A stretch of 52,545 nt of DNA from JBBILO01 sp037444855 (lineage in GTDB: Bacteria; Patescibacteriota; Microgenomatia; UBA1406; GWC2-37-13). The stretch covers positions 1-52,545 of the forward strand of contig JBBILO010000006.1 in the NCBI GenBank assembly GCA_037444855.1, in the 5' to 3' direction. Under the pieces are notes generated by a model that saw nothing but the letters and a program-made list of their open reading frames with translations, searched no databases and was not told the DNA's origin. This document shows positions 31,768 through 40,037 of the stretch, one piece after another; the stretch's first letter is position 1; every line of letters starts with the position of its first letter. The position numbers and the translations under genes were made by a program.

Positions 31768-33054
31768 TTATTTCAAAAACTTATCATAACTTTTCATCGC
31801 TAATTGACCCTCAATCATCTTAAATGTCTCTAATATAACCGAAACGATGATTAATACACCTGTACCTCCAATCACTAACTCCTCCAAGTGAGTGATTTTT
31901 GAAATAATTACAGGAAGAATAGCAATAAACCCCAAAAAAACTGCCCCAACGGTCGTAATCCGATATAAAATCTTTTCTAAATATTCCTTTGTAGCAAATC
32001 CCGGTCTAATTCCAGGAATAAACCCTCCATGCTTTTGAATTTCCTTAGCAATTTTTTGGGGGTTAAAAATAATCACTGTATAAAAAAAAGTAAAGCCGAC
32101 AACTAATAAAAAATAGATTATATTATAAAACAAACCACCTGGATTAAAAAGATAAATAAGAAATCTTGAAATGGATGATAACCATATCATTCTTGAATAT
32201 TGTAAAAAATTACCAATTAATTGGGGAAAAAGAACAAAAGAGACAGCAAAAATAATTGGAATCACACCAGCTTGATTTAGTTTAAGAGGTAAATAGTTAG
32301 TTTGAGCTTGATACATTCTGTTTCCATGAATTCTTTTGGCATAATAAACTGGGATTTTTCTCACTGCCTCATTGATGAAAACTACACCTCCTATAACAAA
32401 AAGAGCTAAAATTAAAAATATAACTAGGCTAAAAAAATTCTCTGCGTTAATAATACTTGAAGTTTGCAAAAATAAAACCGGTAATCGAGCGACAATCCCT
32501 GCAAAAATTAATAAGGAGATTCCATTTCCTAAACCATATTCAGTAATCAACTCACCAAACCAAATTAAAATAAAAGTTCCGGCGACAATCGTAGTGATAA
32601 ATGAGATAAACTCAATCACTGAAAGTTGAGTAACTATTTTTTGATTATTAAGAAGAACATATATGCCAATTGCTTGAATAATTGCTAACGGTAAAGTTAA
32701 CAATCGAGTATATTGATTAATCTTAAATCGTCCATATTCTCCTTCTTTACTCAATTGCTCCAATGGTGAAAAAATTACAGTCATTAACTGTAAAATAATC
32801 GAAGCATTAATATATGGATTTAAACCTAAAGCCATTACTGAAAAATTAATCAATGTTCCACCAGAAAAAATATTAAGAAGTGATAAAAACTGACTCTGAC
32901 TAAATAATAATCTTAACTTTACCACATCAATAACTGGCATCGGCATAAAAGCAAAAAGCCGAAAAATAAAAAAAATAAAAAAAGTAAAGTAAACTTTTCT
33001 TCTTAAAGTTTTATCAGTCAATATAAGATTAATTTTTTCCTTAACTTCTTTCAT
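31768..33054 (-). CDS. secY: preprotein translocase subunit SecY
   Basis: A 428-residue, ten-helix SecY: FFIFFIFRLFAFMPMPVIDV in helix 1, NIFSGGTLINFSVMALGLNP in the plug region, GLGNGISLLIFAGIVARLP in helix 5 and the cytosolic FIPGIRPGFATKEYLEKIL loop before helix 9. It forms the protein-conducting channel. It overlaps rplO by 4 bases. Confidence 0.97.
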   Translation of the reverse strand: MKEVKEKINLILTDKTLRRKVYFTFFIFFIFRLFAFMPMPVIDVVKLRLLFSQSQFLSLLNIFSGGTLINFSVMALGLNPYINASIILQLMTVIFSPLEQLSKEGEYGRFKINQYTRLLTLPLAIIQAIGIYVLLNNQKIVTQLSVIEFISFITTIVAGTFILIWFGELITEYGLGNGISLLIFAGIVARLPVLFLQTSSIINAENFFSLVIFLILALFVIGGVVFINEAVRKIPVYYAKRIHGNRMYQAQTNYLPLKLNQAGVIPIIFAVSFVLFPQLIGNFLQYSRMIWLSSISRFLIYLFNPGGLFYNIIYFLLVVGFTFFYTVIIFNPQKIAKEIQKHGGFIPGIRPGFATKEYLEKILYRITTVGAVFLGFIAILPVIISKITHLEELVIGGTGVLIIVSVILETFKMIEGQLAMKSYDKFLK

Positions 33055-33497
33055 TTCTCAACTTTTCCACCTAACTTTTCAATTTCCTGTTGAGCGTTTT
33101 TTGATATTGGAAGACGGATAATTAATCTCTTATTTATTCTGCCATTAGCTAAAATTTTGATTTCATTCTCTTTTGTCTTAGCAGGAACAATCTCTTTTTT
33201 AATCAAATTATTAATATCAACCACTTCACCCTCAGAGAACTTATTTAACCTCGAAAGGTTTATAAAAAAAACTCTCTTTTTTTGTGGTTTATTCTTTCCT
33301 TTACCTCGAAGAAGAGGGAAACGTTTAACAATCCTTCCCTGCCCACCTTCGAAACCTAAAGGGATTGATTCCCTTGCCTTTTGATGACGAGTAGTCCCTC
33401 GACCAGACTTCGCCCCTCGTCCTGATCCTAATCCTCGCCCAACTCTTTTTTTTCTTTTTTTTACTAATCTTGGAAGACTAGCAAGAAGGTTACTCAT
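33051..33497 (-). CDS. rplO: 50S ribosomal protein L15
   Basis: A 148-residue L15 with the Gly/Arg-rich N-terminus KKRVGRGLGSGRGAKSGRG and PLGFEGGQGRIVKRFPLLRG. It directly follows rpsE, with an 8-base overlap; rpmD (L30), normally between them, is absent. Confidence 0.97.
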   Translation of the reverse strand: MSNLLASLPRLVKKRKKRVGRGLGSGRGAKSGRGTTRHQKARESIPLGFEGGQGRIVKRFPLLRGKGKNKPQKKRVFFINLSRLNKFSEGEVVDINNLIKKEIVPAKTKENEIKILANGRINKRLIIRLPISKNAQQEIEKLGGKVEK

Positions 33498-33948
33498 TTT
33501 TTCTTGGTTTTAATTTTTTTAACAAATTAATAGTCGCATAACTATTAACGATCTGATTTCTTGAACCAAGAATTTTACCTGAAGCATTTTCAACACCGGC
33601 TAATTCTAAAATTATTCGGACAACGCTTCCTACTTTTAAACCTGTTCCTTCAGGGGCAGGTTTTAGATAAATTTTTGCTGATTTATATTTTCCTTTAATT
33701 TCATGTGGAAGCGTTTTTTTATAAATTGGTACCTTAATCATATGTTTTTTAGCATAATTAGCGGCTTTTTTAATCGCCGGTGGTACTTCTAATGCTCTTC
33801 CCAATCCAATACCAACACGACCATTTCTGTCACCAACCACCACTAAAGCGGAGAATGAGATATAGTTTCCACCCGGTATTTTTTTTGAAACTCTTCTGAT
33901 TAATAAAACTTTTTCGTTCAAATTTTCCTCATTTATTTTAGTGCTCAT
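33490..33948 (-). CDS. rpsE: 30S ribosomal protein S5
   Basis: A 152-residue S5: EKVLLIRRVSKKIPGGNYIS, GDRNGRVGIGLGRALEVPPA and the C-terminal LELAGVENASGKILGSRNQ. It helps translational accuracy and mRNA unwinding at the entry site. It overlaps rplR by 4 bases. Confidence 0.97.
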   Translation of the reverse strand: MSTKINEENLNEKVLLIRRVSKKIPGGNYISFSALVVVGDRNGRVGIGLGRALEVPPAIKKAANYAKKHMIKVPIYKKTLPHEIKGKYKSAKIYLKPAPEGTGLKVGSVVRIILELAGVENASGKILGSRNQIVNSYATINLLKKLKPRKNE

Positions 33949-34307
33949 ATTCTAATTCCTCCTTTTCTCAAAGCTTCACATAAGACTTTGACTCGACCGT
34001 GAAATTGATAATTCCCTCGATCAAAAACACCCTGATTAATTTTTTTTTCTTTTAATATTTTTGCTAATTCGGCGCCCACTAATTCTGCTTCTTGAGTTTT
34101 TGTCAGTTTTTTCTTTATATTTTTTCTAAGAACCAAACTAGAAAAAGAGGCAAGCGTCTCTTGATTATCATCATCGATTGCTTGGACATAAATATGTTTA
34201 TTTGATCTGAAAACTGAAATTCTTGGTCGCAAGTTTGTGCCTTTTATTTGTAAACTAACCCTTCTTTTTCTTCTCAATTTTTTATCAAAAGTAAATATTT
34301 TTCTCAT
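33945..34307 (-). CDS. rplR: 50S ribosomal protein L18
   Basis: A 120-residue L18: LRRKRRVSLQIKGTNLRPRI, SVFRSNKHIYVQAIDDDNQE and FDRGNYQFHGRVKVLCEALR. It binds 5S rRNA with L5. It has AAGGAAAAT just before its ATG. Confidence 0.97.
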   Translation of the reverse strand: MRKIFTFDKKLRRKRRVSLQIKGTNLRPRISVFRSNKHIYVQAIDDDNQETLASFSSLVLRKNIKKKLTKTQEAELVGAELAKILKEKKINQGVFDRGNYQFHGRVKVLCEALRKGGIRI

Positions 34308-34324
34308 ATATTTTCCTTTTTTAA

Positions 34325-34885
34325 TTATTTGACTCCTCCGGCTAATCCACCTTTAGCTTTCTTTCCAGGTTTCAACTTAATCTTTTCTCCCACATAACGA
34401 ACCCCTTTACCTTTATAAGAATCGGGTTTTTTTAAATTTCTTATTTGATTAGCAACCTCTCCTACTAATTGTTTGTCGATGCCCGAAACAATAATCTGAT
34501 TATTACCAACGACTTCAAATTTTATCCCTTCCCGTTTCTTATAAATTACAGGGTGAGAAAAGCCTAATTTGAAAATTAAATTCTCTCCTTGTAATTTTAC
34601 GTTGTAGCCAGTACCAACAACCTCCAAACGCTTTTCCCATGGTTTAATAACTCCTTTAATCAAATTAGCGATTAGTTGTCGATATAATCCATGCAGAGCC
34701 TTTATTTTTTTTTCTTCTTTTTTTCTTTCAATCATTAAATAATTATCTTTTAAAACTACTCCTAAACCCTCCGGCATAGAAACTTCTTTTTTCCCAAAAT
34801 TTCCTTTTAGCTTGACTGTGTTACCCTCAAGACTGACTGAAACTCCTTGCTCAATGAGAATTGGTTGTTGACCAATTTTTGACAT
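34325..34885 (-). CDS. rplF: 50S ribosomal protein L6
   Basis: A 186-residue L6 with two repeated domains; VEVVGTGYNVKLQGENLIFK is encoded as LEVVGTGYNVKLQG, and the end KKPDSYKGKGVRYVGEKIKL is characteristic. It sits between rpsH and rplR in the usual order. Confidence 0.97.
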   Translation of the reverse strand: MSKIGQQPILIEQGVSVSLEGNTVKLKGNFGKKEVSMPEGLGVVLKDNYLMIERKKEEKKIKALHGLYRQLIANLIKGVIKPWEKRLEVVGTGYNVKLQGENLIFKLGFSHPVIYKKREGIKFEVVGNNQIIVSGIDKQLVGEVANQIRNLKKPDSYKGKGVRYVGEKIKLKPGKKAKGGLAGGVK

Positions 34886-34888
34886 AAA

Positions 34889-35278
34889 TTACCAAATTGA
34901 AAATAATAACTCGCCACCAATCCTTAGTTTTTTCGATTCTTTATCAGTCAAAATCCCCTTTGAAGTTGATAAGATTGATATCCCCATTCCTCTGATGGTG
35001 GTCTTCAATTCTTTATAGGAAACATACCACCTTCTCCCAGGTTTTGAATAAATCTTTACGTCAGTAAAGAAATTCTTTTCATGACTATAGTTTAAATTAA
35101 TCTCAATAATTCTCTTATTTCCTTCTTGTTTCACTCTAAAATCTTTCACAAAATCAAATTCTTTTAATTTTTTCAATATTGCCATATTCATTTTTGAAAA
35201 TTGCGCATTAATTATTTCTTTTCTCGCTAAATAACCATTTTTTATTCTAATTATTAAGTCAATAAATAGACTATTCAT
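34889..35278 (-). CDS. rpsH: 30S ribosomal protein S8
   Basis: A 129-residue S8 with DLIIRIKNGYLARKEI at the N-terminus and RGMGISILSTSKGILTDKES, ending GGELLFSIW. S8 nucleates the 30S central domain. It follows rpsS here, whereas rpsN normally precedes it. Confidence 0.97.
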   Translation of the reverse strand: MNSLFIDLIIRIKNGYLARKEIINAQFSKMNMAILKKLKEFDFVKDFRVKQEGNKRIIEINLNYSHEKNFFTDVKIYSKPGRRWYVSYKELKTTIRGMGISILSTSKGILTDKESKKLRIGGELLFSIW

Positions 35279-35293
35279 AGTAATTAAAACAAA

Positions 35294-35578
35294 TTATGTT
35301 GGTGAAACAATCTTTTTAGTCACCTTCCCATGACTTCTAAAAGTTCTGGTGGGAGCAAACTCTCCCAAACGATGACCCACCATAGCCTCGGTAATATAAA
35401 TTTCAACAAATTTTCTACCGTTGTGAACAGCAATTCGATGGCCAACAAACTCAGGCGGAATTTGACTATCTCTCGCCCAAGTTTTTATTGGCATGCGATC
35501 ATTAGTTTTTTTTTGTTTGAGCACTTTTTTCAAAAGTTTTTTATCAATATATGGACCTTTTTTTATCGACCTTGACAT
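35294..35578 (-). CDS. rpsS: 30S ribosomal protein S19 (displaced)
   Basis: A 94-residue S19: MSRSIKKGPYIDKKLLKKVL, KTWARDSQIPPEFVGHRIAV and VGHRLGEFAPTRTFRSHGK. The protein is normal, but the position is not. In nearly all bacteria rpsS lies between rplB and rplV; here it lies between rpsN and rpsH, and rplV follows rplB directly. Confidence 0.97.
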   Translation of the reverse strand: MSRSIKKGPYIDKKLLKKVLKQKKTNDRMPIKTWARDSQIPPEFVGHRIAVHNGRKFVEIYITEAMVGHRLGEFAPTRTFRSHGKVTKKIVSPT

Positions 35579-35593
35579 ATTATTTTAAACAAC

Positions 35594-35779
35594 TTACCAA
35601 GATATTTTTCTTACCCCAGGAATTTCTCCTTTTAAAGCTCTGGCTCGAAAACAAATTCGGCATATCCCGAAAAATCTTATATAACCCCGACTTCGACCAC
35701 AAAAGGGACAGCGATTGCGTTTTCTAGCGGCAAATTTAACTTTTTTTAAAGCTTTAACTTCATCTGATTTTTTTGCCAT
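35594..35779 (-). CDS. rpsN: 30S ribosomal protein S14, zinc type
   Basis: A 61-residue short-form S14 with CPFCGRSRGYIRFFGICRIC forming the four-cysteine zinc site, and the ending GEIPGVRKISW. This is the zinc-binding (type Z) form. It is 2 bases before rplE's end and 15 before rpsS. Confidence 0.97.
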   Translation of the reverse strand: MAKKSDEVKALKKVKFAARKRNRCPFCGRSRGYIRFFGICRICFRARALKGEIPGVRKISW

Positions 35780-35781
35780 AA

Positions 35782-36324
35782 TTAATTCTTAAATGGAACT
35801 CCTAATTCTTTAAATAAAAGCAGTCCCTTCTCCCAATTTCGACAATTAGTCACAATCGTCACTTGTAAACCTCTAATTTTATCAATTTTATCAAATTCAA
35901 TTTCAGGAAAAATCGTTTGCTCACGAAACCCAAGATTTAAATTACCACTCCTATCAATTGATTTTGTATCAATTCCATGAAAATCTCTAATTCTTGGTAA
36001 AATGATTTTAATTATCTTTTCAAGAAAATCATACATTTTTTTGCCTCGCAAAGTTACTTTTACCCCAATTGGAAAACCTTTTCTTATTTTAAAAGCAGAA
36101 ACTGCTTTTCTTGCTTTAGTAATAATTGGTTTTTGACCGGTAATTACAGTTATCTGCTCTGTGATGTTTTTTAAAACATTTCTATTCATCACGGCCTCAC
36201 CAGCGCCAACATTAATGACAATCTTCTTAACCCTAGGCACAGCCATAGGATTACTCAACCCTAATTTTTTTTGTAAATTTGGTCTTACTTGTTTAAAATA
36301 AAATTCTCTGATGTTCATATTCAT
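35782..36324 (-). CDS. rplE: 50S ribosomal protein L5
   Basis: A 180-residue L5: NPMAVPRVKKIVINVGAGEA, ITGQKPIITKARKAVSAFKI and the C-terminal GLQVTIVTNCRNWEKG. An in-frame ATG two codons downstream (36318) is an equally possible start. It binds 5S rRNA. Confidence 0.97.
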   Translation of the reverse strand: MNMNIREFYFKQVRPNLQKKLGLSNPMAVPRVKKIVINVGAGEAVMNRNVLKNITEQITVITGQKPIITKARKAVSAFKIRKGFPIGVKVTLRGKKMYDFLEKIIKIILPRIRDFHGIDTKSIDRSGNLNLGFREQTIFPEIEFDKIDKIRGLQVTIVTNCRNWEKGLLLFKELGVPFKN

Positions 36325-36332
36325 CTAAAAAT

Positions 36333-36638
36333 CTATAATTGACTACCGCATTTTTTACAAATTCTTATCTTATTATCCTTTTTAATTTGATAACCAACTC
36401 TGGATGGTTTTTGACAACTTTTACAAATCACCATCACTTTTGATGCATCTAAAGGTCTTGGGATAGAAACAATCGCACCTTGGGGTATTTTTTCACTTTT
36501 TTTAATATGTTTTTTATAAAGATTGATTCCTTGAATTAAGACTAGATTTTTTGTAGGATAAACTTTTTCCACCTTTCCCTCTTTTCCTTTATCCTTACCG
36601 TAAATCACTCTCACTAAATCACCTTTTTTGATTTTCAT
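36333..36638 (-). CDS. rplX: 50S ribosomal protein L24
   Basis: A 101-residue L24 with the KOW motif VIYGKDKGKEGKVEKVYP and the C-terminal CKSCQKPSRVGYQIK and ICKKCGSQL, so both cysteine pairs of the bacterial zinc-like end are present. It initiates 50S assembly. Confidence 0.96.
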   Translation of the reverse strand: MKIKKGDLVRVIYGKDKGKEGKVEKVYPTKNLVLIQGINLYKKHIKKSEKIPQGAIVSIPRPLDASKVMVICKSCQKPSRVGYQIKKDNKIRICKKCGSQL

Positions 36639-36649
36639 AGGAAAAAAAA

Positions 36650-37024
36650 TTAATAAATTTCTTCAGCTAAACTAGCAATTTTTGAAAAACCTAAATCTTT
36701 GACTTCTTTGGCAATTGGGCCAAAAACTCTCGTCCCTTTTGGTTCTTTACTCCCTTTGCTAGCTAAAATCACACAAGCATTATCGTCAAAGCGAATATAA
36801 CTACCATCACTCCTTCTTTTCTCTTTTTTAGTTCGAACGATTACTGCCTGATATTTTTCTCCTTTTTTTACCATTCCCTCAGGAATCGCTTCCTTAATAA
36901 CAACATTAACAACATCTCCAATGCCGGCTTTTTTTTTATTACCTTGACCAGGAATGCCAATTAAATAACAAGTTTTACCGCCAGTATTATCAGCAATATT
37001 TAATATCGATCTTAGTTGTAGCAT
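36650..37024 (-). CDS. rplN: 50S ribosomal protein L14
   Basis: A 124-residue L14: MLQLRSILNIADNTGGKTCY, GDVVNVVIKEAIPEGMVKKG and FDDNACVILASKGSKEPKGT, ending FSKIASLAEEIY. It is placed normally between rpsQ and rplX. Confidence 0.97.
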   Translation of the reverse strand: MLQLRSILNIADNTGGKTCYLIGIPGQGNKKKAGIGDVVNVVIKEAIPEGMVKKGEKYQAVIVRTKKEKRRSDGSYIRFDDNACVILASKGSKEPKGTRVFGPIAKEVKDLGFSKIASLAEEIY

Positions 37025-37032
37025 AAAAATTC

Positions 37033-37266
37033 TTAACTTAATTTTTTAACTACAATAAATTTTTTTTCTTTTGAAATCGGTCTTGATTCTTCAATTAATA
37101 CTTTATCGCCAACTTTTAGATCAAAGTTCTTATTGTGAGCTTTAAATTTTTTGTGTCTCTTAATCACTTTTCTATATTTTGAATGCGAAAAACGTCTTTC
37201 GACCTTTACTACAACTGTTTTTTCCATTTTAGTGGAAACAACTTCACCAATTAATTTTTTTATCAT
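37033..37266 (-). CDS. rpsQ: 30S ribosomal protein S17
   Basis: A 77-residue OB-fold S17: IGEVVSTKMEKTVVVKVERR, HSKYRKVIKRHKKFKAHN and DKVLIEESRPISKEKKFIVV. It is 6 bases after rpmC. Confidence 0.96.
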   Translation of the reverse strand: MIKKLIGEVVSTKMEKTVVVKVERRFSHSKYRKVIKRHKKFKAHNKNFDLKVGDKVLIEESRPISKEKKFIVVKKLS

Positions 37267-37272
37267 AAGAGA

Positions 37273-37500
37273 TTATTTTGTTTTTAACTCATTAATAATT
37301 TTTTGTTCAAGTTTTTTCTCATTTAAAACAGTCAACATCTGAGCCAATTTTTTTCTCGCCTTCGCTAACTGATTCGTATCTTTAGGTGCTTTTACTTTCA
37401 TTTCTAGTATAAGACGAATAATTAAATCTCTTTGTTTATTAATTTCTTTCTCCAATTCATCAATTTTCATTTTTTTTATTAACTGAATCACTTTTTTCAT
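37273..37500 (-). CDS. rpmC: 50S ribosomal protein L29
   Basis: A 75-residue L29 with a helical hairpin: MKIDELEKEINKQRDLIIRL and QLAKARKKLAQMLTVLNEKK. The start at 37500 overlaps the rplP stop as ATGA; an in-frame ATG ten codons later (MKIDEL) is close to the usual L29 N-terminus and is the alternative. Confidence 0.93.
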   Translation of the reverse strand: MKKVIQLIKKMKIDELEKEINKQRDLIIRLILEMKVKAPKDTNQLAKARKKLAQMLTVLNEKKLEQKIINELKTK

Positions 37501-37907
37501 AAGTTTTTCTCGATAAAAGTCGTTCTGACAGAAAGTTTACTACTAATATTTTTAAAAATCTTTATCGCGTCATTTCGCTCGACCCCATCTAACTCAAACA
37601 AAACTCTTCCAGGAGAAACAGGGCAAACATAACTGACAACTTCTCCTTTTCCAGCTCCCATGGTTACACCTTCAGGTTTTTGGGTATATGACTTATCAGG
37701 AAAAATTCTTATCCAGTATTTGCCATTTTTTCTTGTTGCTCGTGCTAAAATTAACCTTGATGCTTCTATCTGTCGATCCTTAACCCAACCACTATCAATG
37801 CTAATCAACCCATATCGTCCAAAATTAAGCTCATTTCCTTTAGTAGCAATTTTTCGCCAATTACCACGAAATTGCTTCCTAAACTTTTGTCTCTTTGGCG
37901 CTAGCAT
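37497..37907 (-). CDS. rplP: 50S ribosomal protein L16
   Basis: A 136-residue L16: MLAPKRQKFRKQFRGNWRKI, WIRIFPDKSYTQKPEGVTMG and GKGEVVSYVCPVSPGRVLFE. It shapes the A-site region of the 50S subunit. One base separates it from the rpsC end. Confidence 0.97.
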   Translation of the reverse strand: MLAPKRQKFRKQFRGNWRKIATKGNELNFGRYGLISIDSGWVKDRQIEASRLILARATRKNGKYWIRIFPDKSYTQKPEGVTMGAGKGEVVSYVCPVSPGRVLFELDGVERNDAIKIFKNISSKLSVRTTFIEKNL

Positions 37908-37908
37908 T

Positions 37909-38568
37909 TTATTTTTTACTAATCCAAACTTTTACACCAACGTACCCTGATTTAGTTAAAGCTGGGACACCAGCGTAATCTATTTGTTCTCTTAAAGTCG
38001 AGGTAGGTACTTTTCCTTGGAAGTATTTCTCTCGGCGGGCAATTTCTGCACCTGCGATTCTTCCTCCTAACTGTACCTTAACTCCTTTCGCTCCTGACTC
38101 CATTACTCGATCCATTGCATTATGAACCACTGCTCGATGAGGAAAATTTCTTATTAATTTTTCGGCAATATTAGTAGCAACATAATAAGCATTAAGATAG
38201 GGTTTTTTTACTGGTTCAATTCTTAAGTCTAATTTAATTTCTTTCTCTTTCTTCCCATCTTCATATTTATCATCTTCATAAAAAACGCTTTCGATTATTT
38301 TTTTGACGCTTTCTAATTTCTTTCCTCCCTGACCAATAATCAACCCTGGTTTAACAGAATAAATAATGACGCCAATTTTGTTTATCGCCCTTTCTATCTC
38401 TACCGCCGTAACCGCAGCATAACTTAATTTTTTCATTAATAAATCTCTTAATCGAATATCAGAAAGTAATGATGAACGATAACGCTTTTTATCTGAAAAA
38501 AACCACCGAGATTGCCAATTATAGATAATTCCTAGCCTTGCACCGATGGGATGAATTTTTTGACCCAT
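37909..38568 (-). CDS. rpsC: 30S ribosomal protein S3
   Basis: About 219 residues from the ATG 38566-38568 (MGQKIHPIGARLGIIYNW is the conserved S3 start). The KH domain has YSVKPGLIIGQGGKKLESVK, and the C-terminal domain has GAKGVKVQLGGRIAGAEIAR. A longer frame would only read into rplV. Confidence 0.97.
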   Translation of the reverse strand: MGQKIHPIGARLGIIYNWQSRWFFSDKKRYRSSLLSDIRLRDLLMKKLSYAAVTAVEIERAINKIGVIIYSVKPGLIIGQGGKKLESVKKIIESVFYEDDKYEDGKKEKEIKLDLRIEPVKKPYLNAYYVATNIAEKLIRNFPHRAVVHNAMDRVMESGAKGVKVQLGGRIAGAEIARREKYFQGKVPTSTLREQIDYAGVPALTKSGYVGVKVWISKK

Positions 38569-38569
38569 A

Positions 38570-38998
38570 TTATTTTTTTCGAATGTTATTGACTGATAAT
38601 GGTTTTCGTGTCCGTCGATCACTTTTTTTTAAGTCATCTTTTTTCTGTTCTAAATTACCCCCATCTTCTTTTTTTTCTAAAACAATCTTTATATGAGAAA
38701 ATCTTCTTTTATATGGTCTTACAGTCCCTCGACCACCTGGTCGATACCGTTTAAGTTTTATCCCTTCTTCAATCGCTAAAACTTTAAATTTTAACAAATT
38801 ATCATCGGTTTTTAAAGCAATTTTGGCATTATTGATAGCTGTTTTTATAGCGGAATATAAAATTTTAGCTCCTTTTTTTGGAGTATAAAAAAGATAATCT
38901 AATGCCTTTTGGGGAGTTAACTTTTTTAACTCAGGCAAAAGAAATCTTAATTTTTTTGGTGAAATTCTTACATTTTTTATCACGGTGTTTGATTCCAT
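38570..38998 (-). CDS. rplV: 50S ribosomal protein L22
   Basis: A 142-residue L22: NVRISPKKLRFLLPELKKLT, ALDYLFYTPKKGAKILYSAI and the tunnel loop RYRPGGRGTVRPYKRRFSHI. The C-terminal tail is long and Lys/Arg-rich. It follows rplB by 2 bases because rpsS is missing from its usual place. Confidence 0.97.
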   Translation of the reverse strand: MESNTVIKNVRISPKKLRFLLPELKKLTPQKALDYLFYTPKKGAKILYSAIKTAINNAKIALKTDDNLLKFKVLAIEEGIKLKRYRPGGRGTVRPYKRRFSHIKIVLEKKEDGGNLEQKKDDLKKSDRRTRKPLSVNNIRKK

Positions 38999-39000
38999 AT

Positions 39001-39741
39001 TTACTTTCTTTTCTCAATAATCAACTTATCACTATATTTATTTTTTTTTCTCGTTTTTTTTCCTCGAGCGGGTCTACCCCAAGGGGTTTTTGGATGCATT
39101 CCCTCGCCCACTCGTCCCTCACCACCACCATGAGGATGGCTGCGAGGATTCTGCGCTGTCCCTCTAACCGTCGGTCTTATGCCCATTAATCTTTTTCTAC
39201 CAGCCTTACCAATAATTTCCTCTTTATGATCCACGTTACTTAATTGCCCAATAGTAGCATAACAATTTAGAAGAACTTTACGTTTCTCTCCTGAGGGAAG
39301 TTTAAGATGAGCGTATACATCGTCTTTACCAATAACAGTGGCAAACGCTCCGGCTGAACGAACTATTTGCCCTCCCTTTCCTGGAAATAATTCAATATTA
39401 TGAACATTGACGCCGATAGGGATATTTTTTAGTGGTAGGGCGTTGCCAATCTTAACTTCTACATCCTCTCCGGCAATAACCTCATCACCAATTTTTAAAC
39501 CTTCTGGCAACAAAATATATCTTTCTTCTTCATCTTCATATTTCACAAGAGCAATTTGTGTCGTCCGATTAGGATCGTATTCAATATTAACTACTTTGCC
39601 TTTTATATTACGCTTCTCCCGTGTAAAGTCTACTATTCGATAATATCGCTTTTGTCGTCCTCCTTGATGACGAACAGTAATTTTTCCTTGATTATTTCTC
39701 CCTGAATGTTTTTTTAGAATAACTTTCAATTTTTTGCTCAT
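39001..39741 (-). CDS. rplB: 50S ribosomal protein L2 (N-terminally short)
   Basis: At 246 residues it is about 28 shorter than the usual ~275. The body is normal: GRNNQGKITVRHQGGRQKRY, GVNVHNIELFPGKGGQIVRS and the peptidyl-transferase region NPRSHPHGGGEGRVGEGMH with the conserved His. What is missing is the N-terminal segment that in other bacteria carries the GRRGMT-like stretch. The gap to rplW is only 8 bases, so no hidden upstream exon-like extension fits in frame. Confidence 0.96.
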   Translation of the reverse strand: MSKKLKVILKKHSGRNNQGKITVRHQGGRQKRYYRIVDFTREKRNIKGKVVNIEYDPNRTTQIALVKYEDEEERYILLPEGLKIGDEVIAGEDVEVKIGNALPLKNIPIGVNVHNIELFPGKGGQIVRSAGAFATVIGKDDVYAHLKLPSGEKRKVLLNCYATIGQLSNVDHKEEIIGKAGRKRLMGIRPTVRGTAQNPRSHPHGGGEGRVGEGMHPKTPWGRPARGKKTRKKNKYSDKLIIEKRK

Positions 39742-39749
39742 ATTTGTTT

Positions 39750-40037
39750 TTAACTAGTTGGAAAAAGATCAATTGTTCCTTGTTTTAACTTAACATAAGC
39801 GATTTTTTTTGCTGGTAAAACGATTTCTTTTCTAAAGCGACCTATTTTTTTTCTATTTCCTTTTTGTAAACTAATTCGAACTTCCTCTACCTTTACCGGA
39901 AAAAGCTTTTCAATGATCATTTTAACTTGACTTTTTCTCAAGCGACGATCAACAATAAAAGCATAAATTTTATTCTTAGCTAAATTAATCGCCTTCTCTG
40001 TCATTAATGGTTTAATTGAAAAATTATTGATTTTCAT
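39750..40037 (-). CDS. rplW: 50S ribosomal protein L23
   Basis: A 95-residue L23: IKPLMTEKAINLAKNKIYAF, KSQVKMIIEKLFPVKVEEVR and KKIAYVKLKQGTIDLF. It lies at the polypeptide exit and docks trigger factor and SRP. It overlaps rplD by 14 bases. Confidence 0.96.
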   Translation of the reverse strand: MKINNFSIKPLMTEKAINLAKNKIYAFIVDRRLRKSQVKMIIEKLFPVKVEEVRISLQKGNRKKIGRFRKEIVLPAKKIAYVKLKQGTIDLFPTS

